From assembly GCF_014656135.1 (NCBI RefSeq), contig NZ_BNBV01000022.1:1-64000 (forward strand): DNA of 64,000 nucleotides, given 5' to 3'. Source of the DNA: Streptomyces thermodiastaticus. Lineage in GTDB: Bacteria; Actinomycetota; Actinomycetes; Streptomycetales; Streptomycetaceae. The position numbers and the translations under genes are program-made. The notes beneath the pieces are model-generated. The model searched no databases. It had not been told where the DNA came from and saw only the letters and a list, made by a program, of their open reading frames with translations. Below, piece after piece: positions 1-8,935 of the stretch (positions within the stretch are counted from its first letter, which is position 1; the number at the start of each line of letters is the position of its first letter).

Positions 1-164
1 TACCCCAGCCGAGCGTCTACGTGATCTACTCACCACCTGAAACCAAGTGGTGTTGCGACGACCCCTTGAACCCAAGCTCCCGGGGGCCGCGTGGCCGTCA
101 CTCCTCACACGTGGCCGTCACCCGTCGCCCCGGGGGGGCGGGCCGCACGTGCAGGTGAGGCGGT

Positions 165-1820
165 TCAGCTGACGTTGACCGCGGACCAGGCCGCCGCCAC
201 CGCCTTGTACTCGGTGCTGCTCGAGCCGTACAGGTCCGCGGCCGCGTTGAGGGTCGCGGTGCGGGCGCCCTTGTAGTTGGTGGTGGACGTCATGTACTCG
301 GTCAGCGCCTTGTACCAGATCTGCAGCGCCTTGTCCCGGCCGATGCCGGTGACCGTGGAGCCGTCGTACGTCGGCGAGTTGTAGCTCACGCCGTTGATCG
401 TCTTGGCGCCGCTGCCCTCGCTGAGCAGGTAGAAGAAGTGGTTGGCGACACCGGACGAGTAGTGGACGTCCTTGTTGCCGAGGCTGGAGGACCAGTAGTC
501 GGCCGAGGCGCCGTCCTTGCTGGGCTTGTCCATGTAGCGCAGCGGGCTGCCGTCGCCGTTGATGTCGATCTGCTCGCCGATCAGGTAGTCACCCGGGTCG
601 GACGGGTTGTTCGCGTAGAACTCGACACCGGTGCCGAGGATGTCGGAGGTGGCCTCGTTCAGGCCGCCGGACTCACCGGAGTAGTTGAGCCCGGCCGTGA
701 CGGAGGTGACGCCGTGGCTCATCTCGTGGCCGGCCACGTCCAGCGCGGTCAGCGGGTGGGTGTTGCCCTGGCCGTCGCCGTAGGTCATGCAGAAGCAGCT
801 GTCGTCCCAGAAGGCGTTGACGTAGCCGCTGCTGTAGTGGACGCGGGAGTAGGCCGCCTTGCCGTCGTTGCGGATGCCGTTGCGGCCGAAGGTGTTCTTG
901 TAGAAGTCCCAGGTCTCCTGCGCGCCGTAGGCGGCGTCGGCGGCGGCCGTCTGGTCGGAGGAGGAGCTGGAGGCGGTGCCGGTGCCCCAGACGTCGTCGG
1001 CGTCGGTGAACAGGGTGCCGGTGCCGGAGGTCCTGCGGGCGAGGTTGTAGGTCTTGTGGCCGCCGCGCGAGGTGTCGTACAGCTGGTACGTCGAGCCCGA
1101 CTTGTAGGTGCCGAGCGTCACCGTGCCCGAGTACAGCGTCTTGCCGGTGCCGGTCTTGATGCCCTGGTACTCGTAGAGCTTCTCGCCGGTGGCGGCGTCG
1201 GTGATGACGTGCAGCTCGTTCGGGGTGCCGTCGTCCTGCAGGCCGCCGACGACGGTCTCGTAGGCGAGGACCGGCTTGCCGGTGGCCGCCCAGATGACCT
1301 TGCGCGGAGCCTGGTCGGCGGTGGTCTGCGCGGAACCGGCGTCCTTGGCCAGGCTCACGGCCTGCTTCTCGGCGGTGGCCGCGGCGACCTTCGGGGTGAG
1401 CGAGGCGATCTTGATGGACGCGTTGGTCGCCTTGGTGACGCCCTCGGTCCTGCCGGCCGGGGAGGTGTGCACGACCAGGTCGCCGCCGAGGACGGGCAGG
1501 CCCGCGTAGGTGCGCTCGTACCGGGTGTGCACCGTGCCGTCGGCGTCTCTGACGACGTCCTTGGCGACCAGCTTCTCCTCGGACCCCAGGCCTATCTGCT
1601 GTGCGGTGTCGGCGGCCTGCGCCTGCGCCTGCTGCAGCAGGGAGGTGCGGGCCGCGGCGGACAGAGCGGTGGGAGCGGCGGCCGGCGTGCGGACCTCGGA
1701 GGCGGCCGTGGTCTGGGCCGAGGCGCTCGCGGCCACACCCGTGCTCAGCAGGGCTCCGGCGGCGACGGCGGTGGCGATGGCCAGCGTGGTGCGCTTGTGA
1801 CGCGCGTAGCGGGGAGTCAC
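165..1820 (-). CDS. Secreted M4 (thermolysin-type) zinc metalloprotease
   Basis: This is a secreted neutral metalloprotease made as a 551-aa precursor that degrades extracellular protein. A positively charged start, a hydrophobic stretch and an Ala-rich cleavage region (about residues 1-36) form a Sec-type signal peptide. A long propeptide (FTP/PepSY-type) follows to about residue 210. The catalytic part has the zinc motif HEMSH near residues 364-368 and the third ligand Glu in GGLNEATSD near 388, both diagnostic of family M4, and then the helical M4 C-terminal domain. The GTG start at 1820 has AAGGAG a few bases upstream. Length fits Streptomyces M4 enzymes. It stands alone, with a long upstream gap that probably holds its control elements. 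Confidence 0.95.
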   Translation of the reverse strand: MTPRYARHKRTTLAIATAVAAGALLSTGVAASASAQTTAASEVRTPAAAPTALSAAARTSLLQQAQAQAADTAQQIGLGSEEKLVAKDVVRDADGTVHTRYERTYAGLPVLGGDLVVHTSPAGRTEGVTKATNASIKIASLTPKVAAATAEKQAVSLAKDAGSAQTTADQAPRKVIWAATGKPVLAYETVVGGLQDDGTPNELHVITDAATGEKLYEYQGIKTGTGKTLYSGTVTLGTYKSGSTYQLYDTSRGGHKTYNLARRTSGTGTLFTDADDVWGTGTASSSSSDQTAAADAAYGAQETWDFYKNTFGRNGIRNDGKAAYSRVHYSSGYVNAFWDDSCFCMTYGDGQGNTHPLTALDVAGHEMSHGVTSVTAGLNYSGESGGLNEATSDILGTGVEFYANNPSDPGDYLIGEQIDINGDGSPLRYMDKPSKDGASADYWSSSLGNKDVHYSSGVANHFFYLLSEGSGAKTINGVSYNSPTYDGSTVTGIGRDKALQIWYKALTEYMTSTTNYKGARTATLNAAADLYGSSSTEYKAVAAAWSAVNVS

Positions 1821-2512
1821 ACAAGCTCCTTCTGTGGGGGAGTCCGGCCGGCGTGGGGCACCGGGCCGGAGCGGATGTCAGGTTGCTGTGCTCGTGCGGC
1901 GGGTGCTGGAAGAGTGGCACCGCAAGCGTGTTCATGTCATGACCCCCTCGTGATGTTGGCCGAAAATGGTCTGTCCGACATGTGTTTCAAACATGTGAAC
2001 GGGCGGCGTTTCGGGAGTCGTCACGGGCCGGTGGCCCAGTGTTCGCACAGTGTTTGACGACTCGTCGGCAAGCCGTCCGTCGGTCACGGAAACGTCCGTG
2101 TCCTGGCCGGACTTCGCAGCCCACACCGCGGATCGGCGCCGTACGGGACCGCGTGCCGCGGGGTGGTGAACGCGCCGGGCCGCAAGCGCGCCCGGTGGAG
2201 TTCGGCCGCCGGACGTCAGCCGCCGGGCGGGATTGGGCCGGGCGAGGAGAGGTGGGACAACTGGCGCGCCGTAAGGTTGCGTTCCGCAGGGAACGTTGGC
2301 CGGAAACCGTTCGTTGACCGGGAGTGCATGTCCGCTATACGGACCGGCACGGGACCGCTCCCGCCGGGCGCGTCCCGTGCCGCTCGTGCCGCCCGTCCGT
2401 CTCCCGGGCACCGGCCGCCGCGCCCCCTGCCGCCCCGCCCGGGCGGGCTTTCCCGGCACCACGGTGCTGGTGCCGTCACGGGCAGCGGCTCACGCGCCGT
2501 CCGGCCGTTGTG
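1821..2512. other. Long intergenic region upstream of the M4 protease
   Basis: No convincing gene is seen in these 692 bases; the open frames here have the Arg/Pro/Gly-rich composition of GC-rich noise. The protease-proximal part is less GC-rich and holds an inverted pair ACATGT-N7-ACATGT at 1978-1996 and a doubled AACACTG motif (minus strand, about 2037-2055), both plausible protease control sites. CGTTCC-N4-GGAACG lies near 2279-2294. A sigma-70-like TTGACC-N16-TATACG on the plus strand at 2314-2341 points toward no recognised gene. Confidence 0.5.
1978..1996. promoter_or_regulatory. Inverted repeat upstream of protease gene
   Basis: Two copies of the self-complementary hexamer ACATGT are separated by seven bases, with TGTTT-C-AAACA nested between them. 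The element lies about 160 bases upstream of the protease start, a reasonable position for an operator. Its function is inferred only from symmetry and place. Confidence 0.35.
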
Positions 2513-3157
2513 TCAGCGCAGGACGAAGAACACCCCGTGCACGCGGGTGCCGTCGGGGAGGGCCCAGGCGCCGGTGACGTGGCCGGTGGCCCCGGCCGGC
2601 GCCGGAACGGGGTGCTCGGCGGCCGGCCGCAGAATGCGCAGCACCCGCAGGACGGTGCCGTCCGGGGCCGTCAGGTCGGTGTGCTCGGCGGTGTCCGTGG
2701 CGGTGAACCCGGCCGGCAGCGGGCCCGTGCCGGTGAAGGAGCGGGCGACCTCGTGGTCGGGAGTGTTGCTGATGCTTTGCGCCTGAGGCTGGGCGCGGCC
2801 CTCGATCAGGGCCGTCACCTGGGCCACCAGGACCGGGTCGTGGCAGCCGTCGTAGATCCAGCGCCGGCCCAGGACCCCGTGCTCCGCGGTGCCGAGCAGT
2901 GCGTGCCCGGCGCCGTCGAGCGGGGCGCCGCGGTAGGTGAGCGGCACCAGATAGGTGGTGGGCTCGGCCGTGGAGGCGTCCTCGACGACCATGAACTCGA
3001 TCCCGACCTCGCCCTCCGGGTCGTCGAGACGGAAACCGCCGGCCTTGGTGAGCTTCGGCTGCGCCTTGTCGCCCCGGTACCACGGGCGGGAGGGCAGCCA
3101 GGAGGCGAGCAGCTCCAGCTTGGTGGGCTGCAGGGTGGTCTTGTGGATGACGGACAT
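2513..3157 (-). CDS. Maltokinase N-terminal cap-like domain protein
   Basis: This is a 214-aa soluble protein. Its N-terminus (Leu-Glu-Leu-Leu followed by a W-L-P-x-R-P-W-Y motif) resembles the N-terminal cap of mycobacterial and actinobacterial maltokinase, but no kinase domain follows, so it is a stand-alone cap-like protein of unknown function. Such proteins are common in Streptomyces and are sometimes mislabelled as branching enzymes. The ATG at 3157 has GAGGAG about 8 bases upstream. No membrane segment or signal peptide is evident. It is flanked by long gaps and appears to be a single-gene unit. Confidence 0.7.
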   Translation of the reverse strand: MSVIHKTTLQPTKLELLASWLPSRPWYRGDKAQPKLTKAGGFRLDDPEGEVGIEFMVVEDASTAEPTTYLVPLTYRGAPLDGAGHALLGTAEHGVLGRRWIYDGCHDPVLVAQVTALIEGRAQPQAQSISNTPDHEVARSFTGTGPLPAGFTATDTAEHTDLTAPDGTVLRVLRILRPAAEHPVPAPAGATGHVTGAWALPDGTRVHGVFFVLR

Positions 3158-3334
3158 GTCCGGTGCTCCTCGTCGGTCAGCTGCGGTCGTATCGCTTCGT
3201 GCGGAACCCTGTCACGTCCGGCCGCGGGGTGTGTGCCACGGGCCGGGCGACGGCGCGCTCTCGTCGCCGCTGTGCGCAGCCGCTCGTTCCGGATTGCCGC
3301 CACCCGGCCACGCCGTCACTCCCGAACTCCCCCG

Positions 3335-3382
3335 CTCCGGAAGTCCCTCACTCCGGAAGTCCGTCACTCCGGAAGTCCGTCA
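3335..3382. repeat. Three 16-bp tandem repeats
   Basis: The unit CTCCGGAAGTCCSTCA occurs three times head to tail (3335-3350, 3351-3366, 3367-3382), with degenerate copies on both sides (about 3317-3334 and 3383-3398). The array sits between the end of the ABC transporter gene and the start of the cap-like protein gene. It may be a slippage-generated spacer or multiple binding sites upstream of the latter. Confidence 0.8.
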
Positions 3383-3432
3383 CTCCTGATTCCGTCGCCT
3401 TGGAACTCGGTCGCTCCGGAGCGTCAGGAGAG

Positions 3433-5289
3433 TCACGCCAGGCTGTCCCGCCACGCCCGGTGCAGTCCCGCGAACGGGCCGGTGCCGGCGATCAGTCCGG
3501 ACGGTGAGCCGTCCTCGACGATGCGGCCGTGCTCCATCACCAGCACCCGGTCGGCGATCTCGACCGTGGACAGCCGGTGCGCGATCACCACCGCCGTGCG
3601 GCCCCGCAGCACCGTCGCCATCGCCTGCTGCACGGCCTGCTCGCCCGGGATGTCGAGCGAGCTGGTCGCCTCGTCCAGGATCAGCACCCCCGGGTCGGCG
3701 AGCAGCGCCCGGGCGAAGGCGACGAGTTGGCGCTGGCCGGCGGAGATGCGGCCGCCGCGCTTGCGGACGTCGGTGTCGTAGCCGTCGGGCAGGGCGGTGA
3801 TGAAGTCGTGCGCGCCGATCGCCTTCGCGGCCTGCTCGATCTCCTCCCGGCTCGCCTCGGGCCGGCCGATGGCGATGTTGTCGGCGACCGTGCCCGAGAA
3901 CAGGAACGCCTCCTGCGTCACCATGACCACCCCGCGCCGCAGCTCCGGTGTGGCGAGGTCGCGCAGGTCCACCCCGTCCAGCAGCACGCGGCCCTCGGTC
4001 GGGTCGTAGAACCGGGCCAGCAGTTTCGCCAGCGTCGACTTGCCCGCGCCGGTGGAGCCGACCACCGCGACCGTCTGCCCGGCCGGGATGGTCAGGTCGA
4101 AGCGGGGCAGCACCTCGCCGCCGGTGCGGTAGCCGAAGCGGACACCCTCGAAGACCACCTGACGGCCGGGCAGCCGCGAGCGGGCCGGCGGCAGCGGACG
4201 CGGGCGGGCCGGTTCCGGGACCGAGGGGGTCTGCGCGAGCAGGCCGGCGATCTTCTCCAGGGAGGCCGCCGCCGACTGACAGTAGTTGAGGAACATCCCC
4301 AGCCGGTCGATCGGGTCGTACAGCCGGCGCAGATACAGCACCGCCGCGGCGAGCGACCCCAGCGCCAGCGAACCGTCCGTCACCCGCCAGGCGCCCCACA
4401 GCACGATCCCCGCCACCGCCGTGTTGGCCACCAGCCGAGAGCCGACCACATAGCGGGCCATCTCCAGCAGCGCGTCCCCGTTGGTGCGTTCATGACGCCG
4501 GTTCAGCTCGCGGAACTCGGCGTCGTTGGCGGCCTCGCGGCGGAACGCCCGCACCGGCCGGATGCCGTTGACCGTCTCCACGAACTTCACGATCACCGCG
4601 GCGATCGCCGTGGACCGCTCGCGGTAGACCCGCGCGGCACGCCGCCGGTAGCGCCGCACCAGCAGCGTCAGCGGGCCGAACGACGCCACCGCGACCGCGC
4701 CCAGCCCCACGTCCAGCCACAGCAGCAGCACCGAGATGGACACGAAGGACAGCGCGATCGTGACCAGTTCCTGCAGGCCTTCGTTCGTCAGCTCCCGCAG
4801 CGACTCCACGTCCGTGGTGGACCGGGAGATCAGCCGGCCCGAGGTGTAGCGCTCGTGGAAGTCCACGCTGAGCGCCTGCGCGTGCCGGAAGATGCGGCCC
4901 CGCAGATCCAGCAGCACGTCCTGGCTGACCCGGGCGGAGGTGACGGTGAACGCCCACTGCAGGGCGCCGGAGGCCGGTGCGCACAGCAGAGCGCCGGCCG
5001 CCACCGCGACCAGCGGCCCCGTGTCATGGCGGCGCAGCGCCGGGACCGCGGTGTCGATCGCATACGCCACCAGCAGCGGGCCTGCCTGCACCGCGGCCTG
5101 CTGGAGCAGCAGCAGGACGGTGGCCAGGGCGACCCGGGCCTTCCTCGGCGCCAGCAGCGAGCGCAGCAGGGCGGCCGTGGCGCCGGGCGGAGCGGGCAGC
5201 ACGTCCCGGTCGAAGGGGTTGCCGTCCTGCCCGCCCGGTGCGCCGCCGGTGCCCGCGCCGGCCGGGGCGGGCGTCGTCGGGGCCGTCAT
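3433..5289 (-). CDS. ABC exporter half-transporter, catalytic-Glu subunit
   Basis: This 618-aa type IV ABC half-transporter has a six-helix membrane domain in roughly residues 45-330, then a nucleotide-binding domain. The Walker A motif GSTGAGKST is near residue 410 and Walker B LILDEATSSLD near 536, with the catalytic Glu present. Its signature motif is the degenerate ISAGQ instead of LSGGQ. It pairs with the upstream gene, whose stop overlaps this ATG by 4 bp (ATGA at 5286-5289), implying translational coupling and a heterodimer. A longer upstream open frame exists, but the ATG at the overlap is the natural start. The substrate is unknown; lipids or drugs are usual for the family. Confidence 0.92.
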   Translation of the reverse strand: MTAPTTPAPAGAGTGGAPGGQDGNPFDRDVLPAPPGATAALLRSLLAPRKARVALATVLLLLQQAAVQAGPLLVAYAIDTAVPALRRHDTGPLVAVAAGALLCAPASGALQWAFTVTSARVSQDVLLDLRGRIFRHAQALSVDFHERYTSGRLISRSTTDVESLRELTNEGLQELVTIALSFVSISVLLLWLDVGLGAVAVASFGPLTLLVRRYRRRAARVYRERSTAIAAVIVKFVETVNGIRPVRAFRREAANDAEFRELNRRHERTNGDALLEMARYVVGSRLVANTAVAGIVLWGAWRVTDGSLALGSLAAAVLYLRRLYDPIDRLGMFLNYCQSAAASLEKIAGLLAQTPSVPEPARPRPLPPARSRLPGRQVVFEGVRFGYRTGGEVLPRFDLTIPAGQTVAVVGSTGAGKSTLAKLLARFYDPTEGRVLLDGVDLRDLATPELRRGVVMVTQEAFLFSGTVADNIAIGRPEASREEIEQAAKAIGAHDFITALPDGYDTDVRKRGGRISAGQRQLVAFARALLADPGVLILDEATSSLDIPGEQAVQQAMATVLRGRTAVVIAHRLSTVEIADRVLVMEHGRIVEDGSPSGLIAGTGPFAGLHRAWRDSLA

Positions 5290-7175
5290 CGCGCCTCCTT
5301 CGCCGGCCGTCCTCGGCCGGTACCGTCCGGCTGCGCCCCCGCCCACGGCCGGCCCGACATCAGACGGGCGTACTCGGCGTTGGTGCGCAGCAGTTCGTGA
5401 TGGGTGCCCACGGCGGCGATCCGGCCCTGCGACAGCAGGGCGACCCGGTCGGCCAGCAGCACCGTGGACGGGCGGTGCGCCACGATCAGCGCGGTGGTGC
5501 CCGCCAGCACGTGGCGCAGCGCGGCCTCCACCGCGGCCTCCGTGTGCACGTCCAGCGCGGACAGCGGATCGTCCAGGATCAGAAAACGCGGGCGGCCCAC
5601 GACGGCACGGGCCAGCGCCAGGCGCTGACGCTGCCCGCCCGACAGGCTCAGGCCCTGCTCGCCGACCTGGGTCGCCGTGCCCTGGGGCAGCGTGTGCACG
5701 AAGTCCGCCTGCGCCACGGCGAGCGCACGGTGCAGCTCGGCGGTGCCCGCGGTCCCGTCGCCGCCCATGAGGACGTTGTCGGCCACGCTCGCGGAGAACA
5801 GCGTCGGCTCCTCGAACGCGACGGCGACCAGGGCGCGCAGCTCCTCGCGGGGCATGGCGGTGATGTCCCGTCCGTCCAGGGTGATGCGGCCCTCGGTCAC
5901 CTCGTGCAGGCGGGGCACCAGCGCGGTCAGGGTGGTCTTGCCGCTGCCGGTCGCGCCCACCAGGGCCACGGACTCGCCGGGCCGGATGTGCAGGTCGACG
6001 CCGTCGAGCAGCGGCGGGGAGCCGGGCGGGGCATCGGGGTAGCGGAAGCGGACGCCCTCGAACCGCAGGCCCGTGGCGGCCGGTGACGCCCGCACAGCAC
6101 GGCTGCGGCATCCGCCCGTCGGCACCGGCGTGCGCCCGCCGGCGGCCTGCTGATCCTCGGTGGGCGCGTCCAGCACCTCGAAGTACCGTTCCGTCGCCGT
6201 CGCCGCCTCCTGGCACATCGCCAGCAGGAAACCGATGGACTCCACCGGCCACCGCAGGGCCAGTGCCGTGGACAGGAACGCCACCAGCGTCCCCGCCGAC
6301 AGGGTGCCGTCGGCGACCTGGACCGCGCCCACCACCAACGTGGCGCCGATGGCGGTCTCCGGCAGGGTCACGATCACCGCCCAGATCGTCGCCAGCAGAC
6401 GGGCCTTGCGCAGTTCCGTGCCGCGCAGCCGCCGGGACAGCTGCCGGAACGCGCGGGCCTGGCTGCGGTGCCGGCCGAAACCCTTGACGATGCGGATGCC
6501 GAGGACGCTCTCCTCGATCACCGTCGTGAGGTCACCGACCTGGTCCTGTGCCTGCCGGGCCGCCCGCGCGTACCGCTTCTCGAACACGGAACTGAACGCG
6601 ACCAGCGGGACGGCGGGCGCCAGCATCACCAGCCCCAGCGTGAAGTCCTGCAGCAGCATGACGACCACGCCCACCACGATCGTCACGCCGTTGACCAGCA
6701 GGAACGTCAACGGGAAGGCGAGGAACTGGCGCAGCAGCATCAGGTCGGTGGTGCCCCGGGACAGCAGCTGCCCCGACGCCCACCGGTCCAGGAAGGCCAC
6801 CGGCAGCCGCTGCACATGCGCGTACAGCCGGGCCCGCAGATCCGCCTCGACGCGGGCCAGGGGGCGGGCCACCAGCCACCGCCGCACCCCGAACAGCAGC
6901 GCCTCCGCGACCCCGAGCAGCAGCAGATACAGCGCGCCCAGCCACACCCCGGCCGTGTCCCGGCCGGCGACCGGGCCGTCCACCAGCCACTTCAGCACGA
7001 GCGGGATCACCAGCCCCACGCAGGAGGCGATGATCGCGACGAACGCCGCGGTGAACAGCCGGACGCGCACGGGCCGGACGTGGGGCCACAGCCGCAGCAG
7101 GGCGCGGACGGCCGAACGGCCGGTCGGCTCGTCGGGGCGGCGGTCCGGGGGCGGGGAAGGGGGTGGTGTGGGCAT
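5286..7175 (-). CDS. ABC exporter half-transporter, degenerate-site subunit
   Basis: This is the first gene of a two-gene exporter operon, 629 aa. A Pro-rich leader of about 30 residues is followed by a six-helix membrane domain and a nucleotide-binding domain with Walker A GATGSGKTT near residue 410 and a canonical LSGGQRQR signature. Walker B reads LILDDPLSALD, with Asp where the catalytic Glu should be. The partner has the Glu but a weak signature. This is the complementary pattern of heterodimeric exporters with one active and one degenerate ATP site. The ATG at 7175 is chosen because upstream codons are low-complexity noise. Confidence 0.92.
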   Translation of the reverse strand: MPTPPPSPPPDRRPDEPTGRSAVRALLRLWPHVRPVRVRLFTAAFVAIIASCVGLVIPLVLKWLVDGPVAGRDTAGVWLGALYLLLLGVAEALLFGVRRWLVARPLARVEADLRARLYAHVQRLPVAFLDRWASGQLLSRGTTDLMLLRQFLAFPLTFLLVNGVTIVVGVVVMLLQDFTLGLVMLAPAVPLVAFSSVFEKRYARAARQAQDQVGDLTTVIEESVLGIRIVKGFGRHRSQARAFRQLSRRLRGTELRKARLLATIWAVIVTLPETAIGATLVVGAVQVADGTLSAGTLVAFLSTALALRWPVESIGFLLAMCQEAATATERYFEVLDAPTEDQQAAGGRTPVPTGGCRSRAVRASPAATGLRFEGVRFRYPDAPPGSPPLLDGVDLHIRPGESVALVGATGSGKTTLTALVPRLHEVTEGRITLDGRDITAMPREELRALVAVAFEEPTLFSASVADNVLMGGDGTAGTAELHRALAVAQADFVHTLPQGTATQVGEQGLSLSGGQRQRLALARAVVGRPRFLILDDPLSALDVHTEAAVEAALRHVLAGTTALIVAHRPSTVLLADRVALLSQGRIAAVGTHHELLRTNAEYARLMSGRPWAGAQPDGTGRGRPAKEAR

Positions 7176-7599
7176 CAGGGGTGAGCGTACGGTCCGTCGG
7201 CTACCGCTCACACCGGATTTTCCGGCCCGCCCGCGCACCGTCGTCCACGGTCCGCGGGGCGGGTCAGGCCGAGGCGGCCGTGCGGTCTCCCCGGTGTTCT
7301 GCCCACCGGGCCACGCCCCCTCACGTCGCACGGGAGCGGGTCGGTCGCCGGGCGGCCCGCACGGCACGCGGCGGGGCGCACCGGAGTGCGCACGAGGCGC
7401 GTACGCGACGCTCCCGCGCAGCACGGAGCCGGCCGGGCGCCGACGCGCCGGCCAACGGACGCGAGCGGTCCCGAAGTTGGGACACAACAGTGACAATCGC
7501 CGGACGCACCGGCTCTGACCATGCGGTTACCATGCGTATGCGTGTGTGACACACGCCGCGGGGATCCGGGCCGGACCCGCTCGGGGAGGGAGAGTCGAC
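7176..7599. other. Divergent intergenic region between ABC pair and L,D-transpeptidase
   Basis: These 424 bases separate divergent genes and hold no convincing coding sequence. The part nearest the transpeptidase is less GC-rich and contains two ACCATGCG direct repeats (about 7518-7537) and a perfect dyad GCGTGTG-TGA-CACACGC at 7540-7556. This is the likely promoter or operator zone for the plus-strand gene. Confidence 0.5.
7540..7556. promoter_or_regulatory. Perfect 7-bp dyad upstream of L,D-transpeptidase
   Basis: GCGTGTG and CACACGC are separated by TGA, 44 bases before the GTG start at 7600. Position and symmetry suggest a regulator binding site; no regulator can be named. Confidence 0.35.
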
Positions 7600-8844
7600 G
7601 TGAACGTGCGGCCGATATCGGGGGCGTCGGTTGACGCGAACGTCCGGCGTGGACGGCGGAGCATCAGAAGTCTGCCCGCACTGGCCTGTGCGGCGCTGCT
7701 GCTCACGGTCACCGCGTGCGGCGGCGCCGGCGGCTCGGGGGCCGGACACGGCAAGGGCAAGGCCGCCGCGAGCGCGGCGAGCAAGCAGTCGCAGGCCGTC
7801 GTCACGATAGCGCCGAAGGACGGGGCACGGTCCGTCGACACCACGGGCGCGCTCAAGGTCACCGCGAGCAAGGGCACGCTCACCCAGGTCGTCGTCAAGG
7901 ACGCCAAGGGCACCGAGATACCCGGGCGGACAACCGGCGGCAGCTCCTGGACGCCCTCCACCCACCTGGCGGCCTCGACCCGGTACACGGTCCACGCAGT
8001 CGCCCAGGACTCCGCCGGCCGCAAGGTCACCCAGGACACCAGCTTCACCACCCTGACGCCGAAGAACACCTTCGTCGGCGTCTTCACCCCCGAGGACGGC
8101 TCCACGGTCGGCGTGGGCATGCCGTTCTCGCTCCGCTTCACCCGGGGCATCACCCACCCGGAGGCCGTCGAGCAGGCCATCCGGATCACGACCGAGCCGA
8201 AGGTCGAGGTCGCGGGCCACTGGTTCGGCAACGACCGCCTCGACTTCCGCCCCGAGCACTACTGGAAGCCCGGCACCAAGGTCACCGTCGAGCTGAACCT
8301 CGACGGCGTCGAGGGCCGCCCCGGCGTCTACGGCAAGCAGTCCAAGACCGTCTCCTTCACCATCGGCCGCAGCCAGGTGTCCGTCGTGGACGCCGCCAAG
8401 CACACCATGAAGGTGATGCGGGACGGCAAGGTGATCAAGACGATCCCGGTGACGACCGGCAAGCGCGGCTACGACACCTGGAACGGCAAGATGGTCATCA
8501 GCGAGAAGCTCCGGGTGACCCGGATGAACGGCGAGACGGTCGGCTACGGCGGCGAGTACGACATCCCCGACGTCCCGCACGCCATGCGCCTGACCACCTC
8601 CGGCACCTTCATCCACGGCAACTACTGGGGCGGCGGCGCCTTCGGCCACTACAACGCCAGCCACGGCTGCGTCGGCCTGCGCGACGTGCGCGGCGGCAAC
8701 GACCCCGACGCGCCGGCCGCCTGGTTCTTCAGCCACTCGCTCGTCGGCGACGTGGTCGAGGTCAAGAACTCCCACGACCGGACCGTGTCCCCGGACAACG
8801 GGCTCAACGGCTGGAACATGTCCTGGGCCGAGTGGAAGAAGTGA
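7600..8844 (+). CDS. Lipoprotein L,D-transpeptidase (YkuD domain)
   Basis: This 414-aa enzyme makes 3-3 (meso-DAP to meso-DAP) crosslinks in peptidoglycan at the outer face of the membrane. It has a hydrophobic leader with lipobox VTAC near residues 40-45, then a Gly/Ala/Lys linker, two Ig-like segments (about residues 65-260) and a C-terminal YkuD catalytic domain. The active site HGNYWGG followed by SHGCVGLRD, with the nucleophilic Cys, is near residues 345-370. The GTG start at 7600 is preceded by GGGAGGGAGAG; an earlier ATG at 7546 lacks such a site. The Ig-Ig-YkuD layout is standard for actinobacterial Ldt enzymes. Confidence 0.93.
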   Translation: MNVRPISGASVDANVRRGRRSIRSLPALACAALLLTVTACGGAGGSGAGHGKGKAAASAASKQSQAVVTIAPKDGARSVDTTGALKVTASKGTLTQVVVKDAKGTEIPGRTTGGSSWTPSTHLAASTRYTVHAVAQDSAGRKVTQDTSFTTLTPKNTFVGVFTPEDGSTVGVGMPFSLRFTRGITHPEAVEQAIRITTEPKVEVAGHWFGNDRLDFRPEHYWKPGTKVTVELNLDGVEGRPGVYGKQSKTVSFTIGRSQVSVVDAAKHTMKVMRDGKVIKTIPVTTGKRGYDTWNGKMVISEKLRVTRMNGETVGYGGEYDIPDVPHAMRLTTSGTFIHGNYWGGGAFGHYNASHGCVGLRDVRGGNDPDAPAAWFFSHSLVGDVVEVKNSHDRTVSPDNGLNGWNMSWAEWKK

Positions 8845-8870
8845 GCCGCGGCCGAAGACCGTGCGGGCGA

Positions 8871-8905
8871 CGGGCCCGGTGCTGTGACGGACGGCACCGG
8901 GCCCG
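8871..8905 (+). terminator. Hairpin terminator after L,D-transpeptidase
   Basis: A perfect 12-bp stem, CGGGCCCGGTGC paired with GCACCGGGCCCG, encloses an 11-base loop 26 bases after the stop. There is no U-tract, as is usual in Streptomyces. Confidence 0.75.
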
Positions 8906-8935
8906 CCCGCGTTAGTGGCCGTTAACCTGCTTGCC

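Noticed and set aside
31..52. Possible tRNA or terminator at the left edge (CACCAC/GTGGTG stem)
   Set aside because: Only a short stem with a mismatch; there is no T-loop or cloverleaf and the upstream context is cut by the window edge.
438..2057. 539-aa plus-strand open frame opposite the M4 protease
   Set aside because: It is an antisense shadow with Val/Gly/Ala-rich sequence and no domain.
1932..2462. 176-aa minus-strand open frame upstream of the protease
   Set aside because: Arg/Pro-rich random-like composition and no ribosome site; it spans the probable promoter dyads.
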